DNA from: CAYXPG01 sp964564845
GTDB taxonomy: Bacteria; Planctomycetota; Phycisphaerae; Sedimentisphaerales; Anaerobacaceae
Assembly (NCBI GenBank): GCA_964564845.1
Contig: CAZMCN010000061.1
Span: forward strand, 1 to 12,380
Length of the DNA: 12,380 nt
Reading direction: 5' to 3'
Part shown: in pieces, positions 1-7,130 of the stretch
Position numbering within the stretch: the first letter of the stretch is position 1
Layout: each line of letters begins with the position of its first letter
Made by a program: the position numbers and the translations under genes
The notes under the pieces: generated by a model
What the model was told of the DNA's origin: nothing
What the model saw: the letters and a program-made list of their open reading frames with translations, nothing else
Databases searched by the model: none

Positions 1-132
1 CTTTCATTTAGCTTGAATTATAAATTCCTTTGATAATCAGTCTCACCTCGGCAGTCATCTCTCGACTACAAACTATACAGGACGCAACTCATCGTAGAAC
101 AAAAAATCACGACCGCCTGCAGATTTGAACCG

Positions 133-1728
133 CTAATTTTTTTCACACTTTTTAAGTTCTAACTCAACCGGCTGCATTAATCTTAAGATGGGATATTGCC
201 GGCCTTCATTCAGATATTCGGCAAAGCGGTACTTGTGGCCGCTTCTTTCGGTGCAAATACCCCAGCTCGACTGCGGCTCCAGAAGCAATGGAATAAGATT
301 GCCGGCCCGTTGTCGCAGAAATATCACCACGCTGCCCTCTTCCATAGTTACGTCCTTTGTTTGCACTTTTACCTCAACGTCACTGCCTGACTTATCCTCC
401 TCGGTAATGGAACTCACGGATAAAATCGTATATTCTTCGACCTTGAGTTTGGTATCCTTTTTCAAACAATGCATCTCTATCTGGTGCCTGGAAAGCAATT
501 CGGTCAGTCTGCGCTCATTTTTCGAAAAGATATAGGCGGCCGGTTTCTTGACGCTTTTCTTGATTTTTACAAGCGGCGTGTAATTTCCCAGTTCTTTCTC
601 GAATTTTTTCTGGGAATTAACATCATATAGAGGATACATTGTTGTCGTCTTTCGTTCGGGGTCCGGACCGTAATCCATTCGGATATGAACCATATCTTCA
701 CCGCTGGACGGTTCCTCCAGCAGTTTCTGCCGGGCAGAATGAGCAATGCTTAAAATCTTCGCACGGTACTTCGCTATCGTCTTAAGAAAGGCCGTAATGG
801 CGGAAATCTGACCGGCCGTACGCCGCTCGATTTTATTAACTGACCCCCTGTACTTCTGACCCTCAAATATAAATGAAAATGTGTTGTATATCCCCATGCT
901 ATGCCGGCCGTCATTGATATTGGTTGTACTGTGGCGTATCCTTCTTACTTCAGGCGGGCCGCCTACGGTATAACGGTGGAAGGTAAAGCCGTCTGCCCTT
1001 ACTGATTTCCCCACTTCCGGCACAATAACATCCCTCGAAAATTCTATGATTGCCGGCGAAATGTTCAGATTCGATACACAATCAAACATCTCTTCAGCAT
1101 CTTTCCTGTAGCCAAGACGAAGCCAGCTTCTGCTCATACAATTAGATTCGTGTACATCCACGGCAACTTCCGGCACCCATTTTAAAAACAGAGTGTGAAC
1201 TGCGCATGCCTCAGGCTCACTTAAAACCACATGATTTCGATTCAAATCCATATCATTAGCGTTTCTGCGATTGTCCTTTGCAGCCCCATCGGGGTTCGCT
1301 AACGGCACTATAAGCACATCAAGCTCTTTTAATACATCCTGCAGAGAACCTATCGCAAGCTCCCTTATCAGGATTAAAGCGGCTTCTTTGCCGGACGGCT
1401 CATTGCCATGCTGGGCCGCAAGAATTAAAACTATCGGCTTGGTTGAACGATGCGACCCAAAGACCTTATCTTCGGTTATCATCACTACAGGAATCTGGCG
1501 ACCCTCGACCGACTCACCGATAATCTCTACCGTGACCTTGTCCGACAAGCCGTCAATTTTTGTCAGATAAGCCATCATTTCACTATGGCTTGTGAGCCTG
1601 ACGAAACCACATTGCTCTATCGGGCTGAGGGGTTCACCGCGAGCAGTTACAGCGGATTGAGCAATTGTGGCCAGAAAAAGACAATGAAAAAGAACAATAA
1701 ATACAGCGTTTTTAACCTTCAGATACAT
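133..1728 (-). CDS. Secreted M14-family zinc carboxypeptidase
   Basis: A 531-residue exported metallopeptidase that probably trims C-terminal residues from peptides or peptidoglycan stems outside the cytoplasm. Residues 1-26 form a signal peptide (basic start, hydrophobic core, Ala/Ser-rich end). The M14 signature is visible: His107 and Glu110 in HGNEPSG supply two zinc ligands, DLNRN at 161-165 holds the substrate-binding Asn/Arg pair, His193 in DVHES is the third ligand, and Glu289 in FIFEG is the likely catalytic glutamate. The peptidase domain ends near residue 320; the last 200 residues form a C-terminal extension I do not recognise. An AAGGAG ribosome site eight bases before the ATG fixes the start. 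The gene lies downstream of, and co-oriented with, a serine hydrolase lipoprotein, separated by 326 bp. Substrate specificity (peptide versus murein) cannot be read from the sequence. I see no gene in positions 1-132. Confidence 0.85.
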   Translation of the reverse strand: MYLKVKNAVFIVLFHCLFLATIAQSAVTARGEPLSPIEQCGFVRLTSHSEMMAYLTKIDGLSDKVTVEIIGESVEGRQIPVVMITEDKVFGSHRSTKPIVLILAAQHGNEPSGKEAALILIRELAIGSLQDVLKELDVLIVPLANPDGAAKDNRRNANDMDLNRNHVVLSEPEACAVHTLFLKWVPEVAVDVHESNCMSRSWLRLGYRKDAEEMFDCVSNLNISPAIIEFSRDVIVPEVGKSVRADGFTFHRYTVGGPPEVRRIRHSTTNINDGRHSMGIYNTFSFIFEGQKYRGSVNKIERRTAGQISAITAFLKTIAKYRAKILSIAHSARQKLLEEPSSGEDMVHIRMDYGPDPERKTTTMYPLYDVNSQKKFEKELGNYTPLVKIKKSVKKPAAYIFSKNERRLTELLSRHQIEMHCLKKDTKLKVEEYTILSVSSITEEDKSGSDVEVKVQTKDVTMEEGSVVIFLRQRAGNLIPLLLEPQSSWGICTERSGHKYRFAEYLNEGRQYPILRLMQPVELELKKCEKN

Positions 1729-1941
1729 AATTAACTCCTTTCCTGAAAAATTTCATATCCAATAATGCCAATGTACTCGATAAGACTAATATCAAGTCCC
1801 GAAAACTGCAACAACTTTTCGGAAGTAACTTGAATTTTATAGATAAAATGCTAATGTACGGCCATAAAATTTTTTGGAAAAACAAAAGGGTGTTTGAGTA
1901 TTTCCTAAGTTTCGTATTGGCAAACAGTTAAGAAGATTTTA

Positions 1942-2058
1942 TTAAGAACCGGAGTGGATTTTTATCATAGCATCATCCTGAATCACCGAAATCGATACGC
2001 CCGGGACGTTCATATCCGCCGTCAACTTTGACGCCGGGATATCGAGTTTATGCGTTAC
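1942..2058 (-). pseudogene. Remnant resembling a serine hydrolase N-terminus
   Basis: Immediately past the stop of the serine hydrolase gene, and one base out of its frame, the minus strand encodes about 38 residues ending at a TAA. The central run MNVPGVSISVIQDDAMI matches the usual N-terminal strand of the beta-lactamase class C fold (VPG-[VA]-S-[IV]-[AS]-V-I-x-[DN]-G) seen about 60 residues before the SxxK nucleophile. It has no start codon with a ribosome site and stops before any catalytic motif. It is best read as debris of a second, tandem serine hydrolase that has been deleted, or a frameshifted fusion onto the first. The rest of the 326-bp gap (1729-1941) is A/T-rich and shows no further coding trace. 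The similarity rests on one short motif, so chance is possible. Confidence 0.45.
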
Positions 2059-3506
2059 CGATTCAAGCTCACTGTGCCCTGCGGCCTTAGCCGAAACCGC
2101 TCGCCGCAGCATTTCTCGCCAGGCCTAAACTCAATAGTAACATATAAAGCTTTCCCCCCATCACTAACTTCAAACGATACAGGCACATCAACGTCTTCCA
2201 TAATAAATTTTGTTTCCGAAAGAGGCAGGAGAGTAAATTTACCTGCTCCGGGACTGTCAATTAACAAATTGCCATTAACTTTCCTGACTTGCGCTATATA
2301 GTTGTCCGGAAATTGATATTCTCCCACATACTTATCCAGGATGCTTGAATCCAGCTTGATGATATCGGCACGTTTTGGCGCCGCCGCAAGAGCCACCAGT
2401 TTGGGCTCGGCCTTGGGCCTTGATACTTTCGCCTCAAGAACCATCCGCAGCAACTTCAGACGCTCTTTACTAACAACGCTATGACCTGTTTTCTTGGTGC
2501 AGTTTGAAAAGCTCAGGTCCCACCAGGTATCGACGCGATGGACAAATACTAAATCCGCTCCGGGCACAACGGTAATCCAATGACCGCCATATCCGCTGGC
2601 TGTGTATGTCCCAAGCTCCTTAAACGGCTCGGAATTGATAGTCCACCATAGATAACCATAGCCGTATGTATCGTTCTTGGTGGAATACTGTGTGGTGCTT
2701 TCTTTGACCCACTCTTTCGTAAGGATTTGTTTGTCCTTCCACTTACCTTCACGAAGAAACAGCAGCCCGAATCGGGCCATATCTCTCGCCGACATTCGAA
2801 ATGGGTAAGCAGGATAAACAGAGTGTTCTTTTTCCAGATGGTAATAGCAATCCTGAAGCCTGAAATCCTCCATTCCAATCGGCTCGGCAATGCGACTCTT
2901 AAATTCCTTAAATATCGTTGAGCCTCTCTGACGGTCAAAGATTGCCCCCAGCACGTTAAAGTCCCAGTTGTTATAATAATAGAAGGTCCCGTGTGCGTGA
3001 CTTCCCTGTTTCGGACGTCTCTTTTTCATACCCTCGGTTTCATAGGCGGCTGGATGATAAACGCCTGAACGTGCTTTTAGCAAGTCTCTGATGCATGCCT
3101 GCTTTTCAGACTCGGTAAGCGGCGGCTCGTCGTCGATGCCTAAATCTGCCATTGTCTTGTCCATGTCAATATTACCCTCGGCCACGCCAATGCCGTACAG
3201 GGCGCTTAAAAAGCTCTTTCTGACCGAGTGACACATATATCTTCTTTCGATATCGCCCCATCCGGCGACGACGACGCCTTTGTAAATTACCATAACCGCA
3301 GCAGAACCCACCTGATTAGAGTATTGCTGGGCCTGGGTTAATTTCTCACAGGAAAAACCAGCTTCCTCAGGCGCAGCATACATAAGCCAGGTTCGGCCTG
3401 GATAAATCTCTTTGGCACAAACGCTTCCCTTATAAGGGCTTGTAACACACGAGGCCAACAGCAAAACAGCGAAAATGCTCAAAAAAGATGTGTAATTGCG
3501 GCTCAT
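2055..3506 (-). CDS. Serine hydrolase lipoprotein, beta-lactamase class C/PBP fold
   Basis: A 483-residue predicted lipoprotein of the beta-lactamase/transpeptidase-like fold (PF00144 type). The N-terminus is a lipoprotein signal with lipobox LASC, Cys20 being the lipidation site. The catalytic motifs are SVRK (Ser94, Lys97), YNN (Tyr178-Asn180), and a Gly-rich GYGGHW at 305-310 in place of the KTG box, as in many esterase/D-aminopeptidase-like members. Residues from about 400 on form a separate small C-terminal beta domain common in this family. An upstream in-frame ATG at 3545 exists, but AAGGAG sits eight bases before the ATG at 3506 and that start gives the proper lipoprotein signal, so I chose it. 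The last residues run out of frame into a hydrolase-like remnant, so the natural C-terminus may be altered. Function could be carboxypeptidase, esterase or beta-lactamase-like; the substrate cannot be told. Confidence 0.82.
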   Translation of the reverse strand: MSRNYTSFLSIFAVLLLASCVTSPYKGSVCAKEIYPGRTWLMYAAPEEAGFSCEKLTQAQQYSNQVGSAAVMVIYKGVVVAGWGDIERRYMCHSVRKSFLSALYGIGVAEGNIDMDKTMADLGIDDEPPLTESEKQACIRDLLKARSGVYHPAAYETEGMKKRRPKQGSHAHGTFYYYNNWDFNVLGAIFDRQRGSTIFKEFKSRIAEPIGMEDFRLQDCYYHLEKEHSVYPAYPFRMSARDMARFGLLFLREGKWKDKQILTKEWVKESTTQYSTKNDTYGYGYLWWTINSEPFKELGTYTASGYGGHWITVVPGADLVFVHRVDTWWDLSFSNCTKKTGHSVVSKERLKLLRMVLEAKVSRPKAEPKLVALAAAPKRADIIKLDSSILDKYVGEYQFPDNYIAQVRKVNGNLLIDSPGAGKFTLLPLSETKFIMEDVDVPVSFEVSDGGKALYVTIEFRPGEKCCGERFRLRPQGTVSLNR

Positions 3507-3546
3507 AAAATATCTCCTTTTCTGTAACTTTGACAAAATCAACAAA

Positions 3547-3574
3547 ATTGTAGCAACCGATGAGCTTTTTTCAA
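3547..3574 (-). promoter_or_regulatory. Sigma70-type promoter for the serine hydrolase
   Basis: On the minus strand TTGAAA (3569-3574) and TACAAT (3547-3552) are separated by 16 bases, each matching five of six consensus positions. It lies about 40 bp upstream of the preferred ATG at 3506 and downstream of the out-of-frame upstream start at 3545, which supports the shorter protein. It also sits within 10 bp of the broken edge of the transposase remnant. Confidence 0.5.
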
Positions 3575-3582
3575 TGAGAATC

Positions 3583-3921
3583 TCAAGCCCTTATACGAAC
3601 TGAAGCTGAGCGACAAGAAGATACCGAGGCGTATGTTGTTTTTCGGATATCGAGAGGCGAATTATACCGGGAGTCGCCGTGCCAGCGGATATCGCCGGTA
3701 TTTTTGCATTTGTGCTGAGGCCCTGCAACCTGCTGGGCAGACAACAGCAGGATTGCCTCAATACCGGCTTTGCCGACAACATCAATGACTTCATCTACAG
3801 ATGCCTCTGCCTGCTCGATAAGTTCCAGCATCGGCAGCAAAAACTGACCTTCCCTGCTCAAAAATTTTGCCAATTCTTTGCTGTCTTTTTGATTGATAAT
3901 CTGGTAATCTGCCCTTTTCAT
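3583..3921 (-). pseudogene. N-terminal remnant of an IS256-type transposase
   Basis: The frame opening at ATG 3921 encodes about 110 residues with the run FLSREGQFLLPMLELIEQAE, then VDEVIDVVGKAGIEAILLLSAQ, VAGP and IRWHG. This is what I recall as the N-terminal helical region of one subgroup of IS256/Mutator-like transposases frequent in planctomycetes. Intact family members are roughly 400 residues with a DDE catalytic core; none of that core is present. After IRWHG the expected continuation decays across frames: a better-fitting IISLSDRK-like stretch appears one frame over, suggesting a frameshift before the break at about 3583. Weak codons upstream of 3921 are not part of the protein. The piece is non-functional. 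The family assignment is from memory of conserved motifs; a profile search would confirm it. Confidence 0.65.
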
Positions 3922-3959
3922 GGCGGTTACTTTCAAATAAAGGTTAACTTTTTCTTTTT

Positions 3960-3985
3960 GGGCCAAATTATAACCAATTTGGCCC
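3960..3985. repeat. Perfect inverted repeat, 10-bp arms
   Basis: GGGCCAAATT (3960-3969) and AATTTGGCCC (3976-3985) are perfect complements around a six-base loop. The repeat lies 39 bp upstream of the transposase-remnant start. It has no trailing T-run on the minus strand, so it is not an obvious terminator. Its GCCAAAT/ATTTGGC half-sites recur in the palindrome at 5919-5942. Confidence 0.7.
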
Positions 3986-4173
3986 TCAGGAACTGCCACC
4001 TTTTTCAACCTTCAACTATGAACGGGACACCTTCGGGATTTGCCCTCAAATCTGCAAAAATTTCCCCCCAAAAAAAACAAATTAAAAAAAATAATCAAAA
4101 ATTACGTATTTATACACCTGCGCATTTGATTCGAAATCCCCCCAATTTCAAACCAGTCCCGCAAAGCGGTTCC

Positions 4174-5787
4174 TCATGTTTGATTTGCTTTTCTATCCGA
4201 GCCGCCGTAGATAAAACGTATCCCCCCGACATCAGGTATCCAGTTCAGCGAAACAATCGCATAAGCTATTCTAAATAAGCTGTTCTGTCGGCTGCTTCTA
4301 AGCAGAAAACTCTTTAACCCCTGCGGCCAGGGAAATTCAAAACCGCCCGGCCAATAAACAAAAAGTGCTTTGCCAACCAGATAATCACGCGGAACTATCC
4401 CCTGCCGATACGTTTTATGGTTGTTTTTAATCCCTTCTCTCTGCCACCACCGGCTGTCGGCACTGCTGGGACTGTTATCACCCAGCACAAAAAATTCGTC
4501 TTTTCCGAGAGTAAAAGGATTGCCTTCCGTGGCTCTGCCTGAGCTTGGATTATTAACAATCGTTGCGGTATAGTAAATGTCTCTAAAAACCGCTATATGT
4601 GAGAGTATCAGTTTGCCGGAACCGAAGATCTTCACCTCCGGCTCAATATTCGTTTCTCTCGGTCCGGCGTCGTCAGGCAAACTCCCCAAATCAAAGGTCA
4701 GCTTCTCATCGCCGAATTGAAAAATCAACTGGTGGTCAACATTGGCAAACTTCACCAGCGCAGGTTTTTTTGCAATTGGTTTTTTGACCGGTTCACGCTT
4801 TAATTCACTGCGTCCTGCACCGGGCGAAAGTTGTTCGATGACCATTTCGCCTGCTGCCAAATCAACCCAGCCTTTGTAACGGCTTTTGTACTTGCTCAGT
4901 TCGATGCCAATAACACCCTTCTGATTGCCTGATTCAGCGTAGAAACGCATCATCAAGTCACTGCTGTACGGCATATAATCGTATTCCTTAACATCGTCAT
5001 AGGCATAGGTGGCTCTGAAATCGTTGCCGACAGTGCTGTCATAGGCCAGGTAACTGATTTGCTCGGCGCCGCTGTCCAGGCGAAACCTTCTCTTCTCGGC
5101 CTTGTCAATTTGCCATTTTGAGTCTGCGACATTGAAAGGCTGCCGCCAAAAGTGACCGTTAAACATACCTTCGTTAGGCCGAACCGGCTGATAGTCGTTA
5201 TCGTACACGGGCATCCACAACTCGTTTTGGACTTTGGGAGGCTTTCGGCTGATTTGTCCGTTGATGTAAATATCACCATCGATTATTTCCACAGTTTCAC
5301 CCGGGCGCCCGATTAATCGTTTGATATAATTTATTGACGGCTCGATCGGATTCTTAAATACTACTACGTCCCACTGCTTAGGTTCAAGGAACTGGTAGAT
5401 ACATTTCAGGACGAGTATTCTATCGCCGTTTACTATCGGCATTTTTCCGCCGGTCGGCTGGTAATGACCGCAGCTTGGACAGCGAGTGTGAAATGGTTTG
5501 ATATAGCCGCTGGGGATTGTGTCCCGTGGAAATCTGAATCTTGTCGGCTCGAATCCATAATCGTATTTATATCCACACTGGCTGCATCGCAGGCGATAAT
5601 GTGCGCCTTTGAGGGTATCGGCCATACTGCCGGTAGGAATACGAAACGCCTCCATTACAAACGCCCGGAAAACAAAAGCCAGCATAAAAGCCGTTATCAG
5701 CCATTCAAGAGTATTTGCAATTTCAGCGGCTCGCTTCTTTCGAGCGGTCGCTTTGGAATTGGTTGTGTCAAATTTAGCTTTCGACAT
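4174..5787 (-). CDS. lepB: Signal peptidase I, enlarged, with zinc-ribbon insert
   Basis: Type I signal peptidase that cleaves signal peptides from exported proteins at the outer face of the membrane. One N-terminal transmembrane segment (about 27-46) precedes box B with nucleophile Ser54 in RIPTGSMADTL. The general base is Lys156 in YIKRLIGRPGE, and box E FFVLGDNS..S.DSRWW lies at 432-448. Two additions stand out in this 537-residue protein, against roughly 200-330 in most bacteria. Cys68, Cys71, Cys103 and Cys106, as CSQCGY and CPSCGH, form a zinc ribbon between the Ser and Lys boxes. A block of about 225 residues (200-425), rich in beta-type sequence, is inserted before box E. The ATG is preceded only by a weak AAGG 16 bases away, while a strong GGAGG lies about 31 bases upstream. 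The gene stands alone with its own promoter, between two transposase remnants. Confidence 0.93.
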   Translation of the reverse strand: MSKAKFDTTNSKATARKKRAAEIANTLEWLITAFMLAFVFRAFVMEAFRIPTGSMADTLKGAHYRLRCSQCGYKYDYGFEPTRFRFPRDTIPSGYIKPFHTRCPSCGHYQPTGGKMPIVNGDRILVLKCIYQFLEPKQWDVVVFKNPIEPSINYIKRLIGRPGETVEIIDGDIYINGQISRKPPKVQNELWMPVYDNDYQPVRPNEGMFNGHFWRQPFNVADSKWQIDKAEKRRFRLDSGAEQISYLAYDSTVGNDFRATYAYDDVKEYDYMPYSSDLMMRFYAESGNQKGVIGIELSKYKSRYKGWVDLAAGEMVIEQLSPGAGRSELKREPVKKPIAKKPALVKFANVDHQLIFQFGDEKLTFDLGSLPDDAGPRETNIEPEVKIFGSGKLILSHIAVFRDIYYTATIVNNPSSGRATEGNPFTLGKDEFFVLGDNSPSSADSRWWQREGIKNNHKTYRQGIVPRDYLVGKALFVYWPGGFEFPWPQGLKSFLLRSSRQNSLFRIAYAIVSLNWIPDVGGIRFIYGGSDRKANQT

Positions 5788-5854
5788 ATACGTACAAACG
5801 ACACCTTTTCAAATACCTCCTGCAGCCGTTCATAGAAACTGCATAGAAATGGTG

Positions 5855-5883
5855 ATTATGCCGAAAAATTATTGATTGGTCAA
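5855..5883 (-). promoter_or_regulatory. Sigma70-type promoter for lepB
   Basis: TTGACC (5878-5883) and CATAAT (5855-5860) on the minus strand are separated by exactly 17 bases, each element matching five of six consensus positions. The expected start of transcription near 5848 gives a leader of about 60 bases before the lepB ATG. Confidence 0.6.
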
Positions 5884-5918
5884 TAGACTATTTGTTATTA
5901 AACGTATTTTGTAGATAA

Positions 5919-5942
5919 TTGCCAAATCCGGCCATTTGGCAA
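5919..5942. repeat. Perfect inverted repeat, 9-bp arms, upstream of lepB
   Basis: TTGCCAAAT (5919-5927) and ATTTGGCAA (5934-5942) flank the six-base centre CCGGCC. It lies 35 bp upstream of the lepB -35 box, a position that would suit an activator or repressor operator. It shares half-site GCCAAAT/ATTTGGC with the palindrome at 3960-3985. Confidence 0.7.
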
Positions 5943-6066
5943 AATCACAGATTGACACCCGCTGGAAACGCTTAATTCAAATACAGAGGATTCTAAGTTT
6001 TTATGGAAATTGATATTGGCTCCGCCACTTCTCTGCCGCCAGCCGATTATTGAAAGGCCTAACCTT

Positions 6067-6113
6067 AAAAAAAAAGCTGCAAATCCCTAAAAAATCGGGA
6101 CTCACAGCCTTTT
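6067..6113 (-). terminator. Intrinsic terminator after the dockerin-domain gene
   Basis: Read on the minus strand, GCTG...CAGC and TGAGTCCC...GGGATTTG pair continuously (12 bp with three G-U pairs) around a nine-base loop and are followed at once by nine T residues. It starts about 24 bp past the stop codon at 6137. The A-run before the last arm could make it weakly bidirectional. Confidence 0.85.
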
Positions 6114-6136
6114 AATGAAATCGAATTCTAATAAAC

Positions 6137-6448
6137 TTAAGGTATAGCTTCTTTCCAGTCTTCAGCCAATACTGCAAAGTCAAGGGAGTCCACAAACCCA
6201 TTGAGGGTGGATGGGGCGATGTCGGCGGAAGGACTACCCGGCGACTGCAGCCATTGGTTAGCTATTGCCTTTAGATCCTCAAAATTAACCTCGCCGTTTT
6301 CAACGATATCCCCGTAAAAAGATACCATAAACGAATCAGATTGCTGTGTTGTCTCAGGGCTTATGTCGCCGTCAGTTGCAGAAACACTAAAGCTGTGGGT
6401 CCCGAGAGGACGAGGGGGCAGAATCACATAGTAGGTTCCCGACGCAGG
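6137..6448 (-). pseudogene. 3' stump of a secreted dockerin-domain protein
   Basis: About 100 residues at the C-terminal end of a larger protein. The frame is open through the GTG at 6427 and upstream to about 6448, reading HPASGTYYVILPPRPLGTHSF, like the end of an Ig-like or jelly-roll domain. Beyond that, plus-strand transposase homology begins. The tail holds two calcium-loop-like repeats, NGEVNFEDLKAIANQWL and LNGFVDSLDFAVLAEDW, in the arrangement of type I dockerin/EF-hand modules that end many exported planctomycete proteins. Such modules are thought to act in surface display or complex assembly. No start, signal peptide or catalytic domain remains, so this is a truncated gene. Its own terminator at 6067-6113 is intact, which suggests the break is fairly recent. 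Confidence 0.72.
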
Positions 6449-6685
6449 ATGCGAACGACTAATATGCTGGAGCGATTACATGAGGAAATCAAACGCAGGA
6501 CACGTGTCGCCAGGCTGTTTCCTAATGAGGCTTCACTTTTAAGATTGGTCAGTGCGGTCGAGATGGAGCTCAGCGAGGATTGGATTGCCGGCAAAAAATA
6601 TTTGGATATGAATGTGGAAATGGAGAACGAAAACGAATCCGCTGATTCAAAGGAAAAAAGATTTTACAGAAAAAATGTTGCTTAA
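6449..6685 (+). pseudogene. C-terminal remnant of an IS256-family transposase
   Basis: 78 residues ending at TAA 6685, starting MRTTNMLERLHEEIKRRTRV, then FPNEASLLRLVSAVEMELSEDW and a final YRKNVA. This is the highly conserved C-terminus of the IS256/Mutator transposase subgroup with the RTTN.LER.N.EIKRRTRV signature, downstream of the last acidic catalytic residue. Everything before it (about 300 residues including the DDE core) is missing. The left edge coincides with the truncated dockerin gene on the other strand, so the junction lies at about 6440-6449. No partner terminal inverted repeat could be found by eye in the following 100 bp. This subgroup differs, as far as I can tell, from that of the N-terminal remnant at 3583-3921. 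Confidence 0.8.
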
Positions 6686-6780
6686 TCTTACGGATTCAAT
6701 TTTCGCAAGATTTTCCGAAATTATTGAAATACACAGCAACAAAAAGCTTCGCTCGCCGTGAACCAATTAAAGCTTCTGTC

Positions 6781-6809
6781 TTGACGCACCAAAGCCTTTT
6801 CCATATACC
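6781..6809 (+). promoter_or_regulatory. Candidate promoter upstream of the structured region
   Basis: TTGACG (6781-6786, five of six) and TATACC (6804-6809, four of six) are spaced by 17 bases. A transcript starting near 6816 would enter the run of hairpins at 6850-7016. The match could be chance in A/T-rich DNA. Confidence 0.4.
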
Positions 6810-6849
6810 AACTTATAGGCTACTCATAAAAAATATTCCAAGTTTTTAT

Positions 6850-7016
6850 ACTCTGCTGGGGGCTTAATTACGATACATACGCAGAGTTTAGGAGACGGGA
6901 AAAAAGTAAGGTTTTTCCCCGATGTAACCACTTATGGGCAAAGTGGTTATCTCAAATAACCCCGGTTGGCAGTGTTTTATCGATGCCCCGGGTTTTCTCG
7001 GTTTATTGCCGATTTT
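6850..7016 (+). ncRNA. Unassigned structured RNA or leader, hairpin cluster
   Basis: Within 170 bases there are five complementary pairs. These are ACTCTGC/GCAGAGT (6850-6856 with 6881-6887), GGGAAAAA/TTTTTCCC (6897-6904 with 6912-6919), TAACCACTT/AAGTGGTTA (6925-6933 with 6941-6949, perfect 9 bp, 7-base loop), CCCGG/CCGGG (6961-6965 with 6988-6992) and TCGG/CCGA followed by TTTT (6998-7016). A further hairpin, GGTTAT/ATAACC (6945-6961), shares bases with the 9-bp stem, so the two exclude each other, as in attenuators and riboswitches. No open frame of note runs through it. It could be a stand-alone small RNA or the distal leader of the HU gene 360 bp downstream. I compared it by memory with common riboswitch classes, 6S RNA, SRP RNA and tmRNA and found no convincing match. 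The rest of the 690-bp gap (6686-7374) holds the two promoter candidates and A/T-rich DNA. Confidence 0.4.
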
Positions 7017-7130
7017 GGGTATTTGGTGAGGTTAAAGGAGGCCTGCAGGCAAAAGTGCGTTGTTCTTGTTTTTTAGACAGGAGGGGTTAAAAAAATTTTA
7101 AAAGCTGAAAAATTTTTCGGTAAAATTTGC

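Noticed and set aside
3507..3545. An upstream start for the serine hydrolase adding 13 residues
   Set aside because: The ribosome site and lipoprotein signal both fit the ATG at 3506, and the promoter -10 box ends at 3547, leaving almost no leader for the longer form.
4055..4105. Homopolymer-rich tract (C6, A8, A8) after lepB as a terminator
   Set aside because: On the minus strand it gives T-runs without a GC-rich stem before them, so an intrinsic terminator is not supported.
3679..4278. A 199-codon plus-strand open frame
   Set aside because: It is the complement of the transposase remnant and the lepB 3' end, has no ribosome site, and its protein resembles nothing.
3583..6685. A single IS256 element split by inversion of the lepB segment, explaining opposite-strand N- and C-terminal fragments
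   Set aside because: The geometry fits, but the fragments appear to belong to different IS256 subgroups: the N-terminal type I recall pairs with a C-terminus of the TTN.IES...R type, not RTTN.LER..EIKRRTRV. About 200 residues of core would also be missing. Two independent remnants are simpler.
6925..7016. A cyclic-di-GMP or SAM-type riboswitch, suggested by GGGCAAAG and CCCGATG-like words
   Set aside because: The conserved core bases and helix order of those classes are not there; only short words match.
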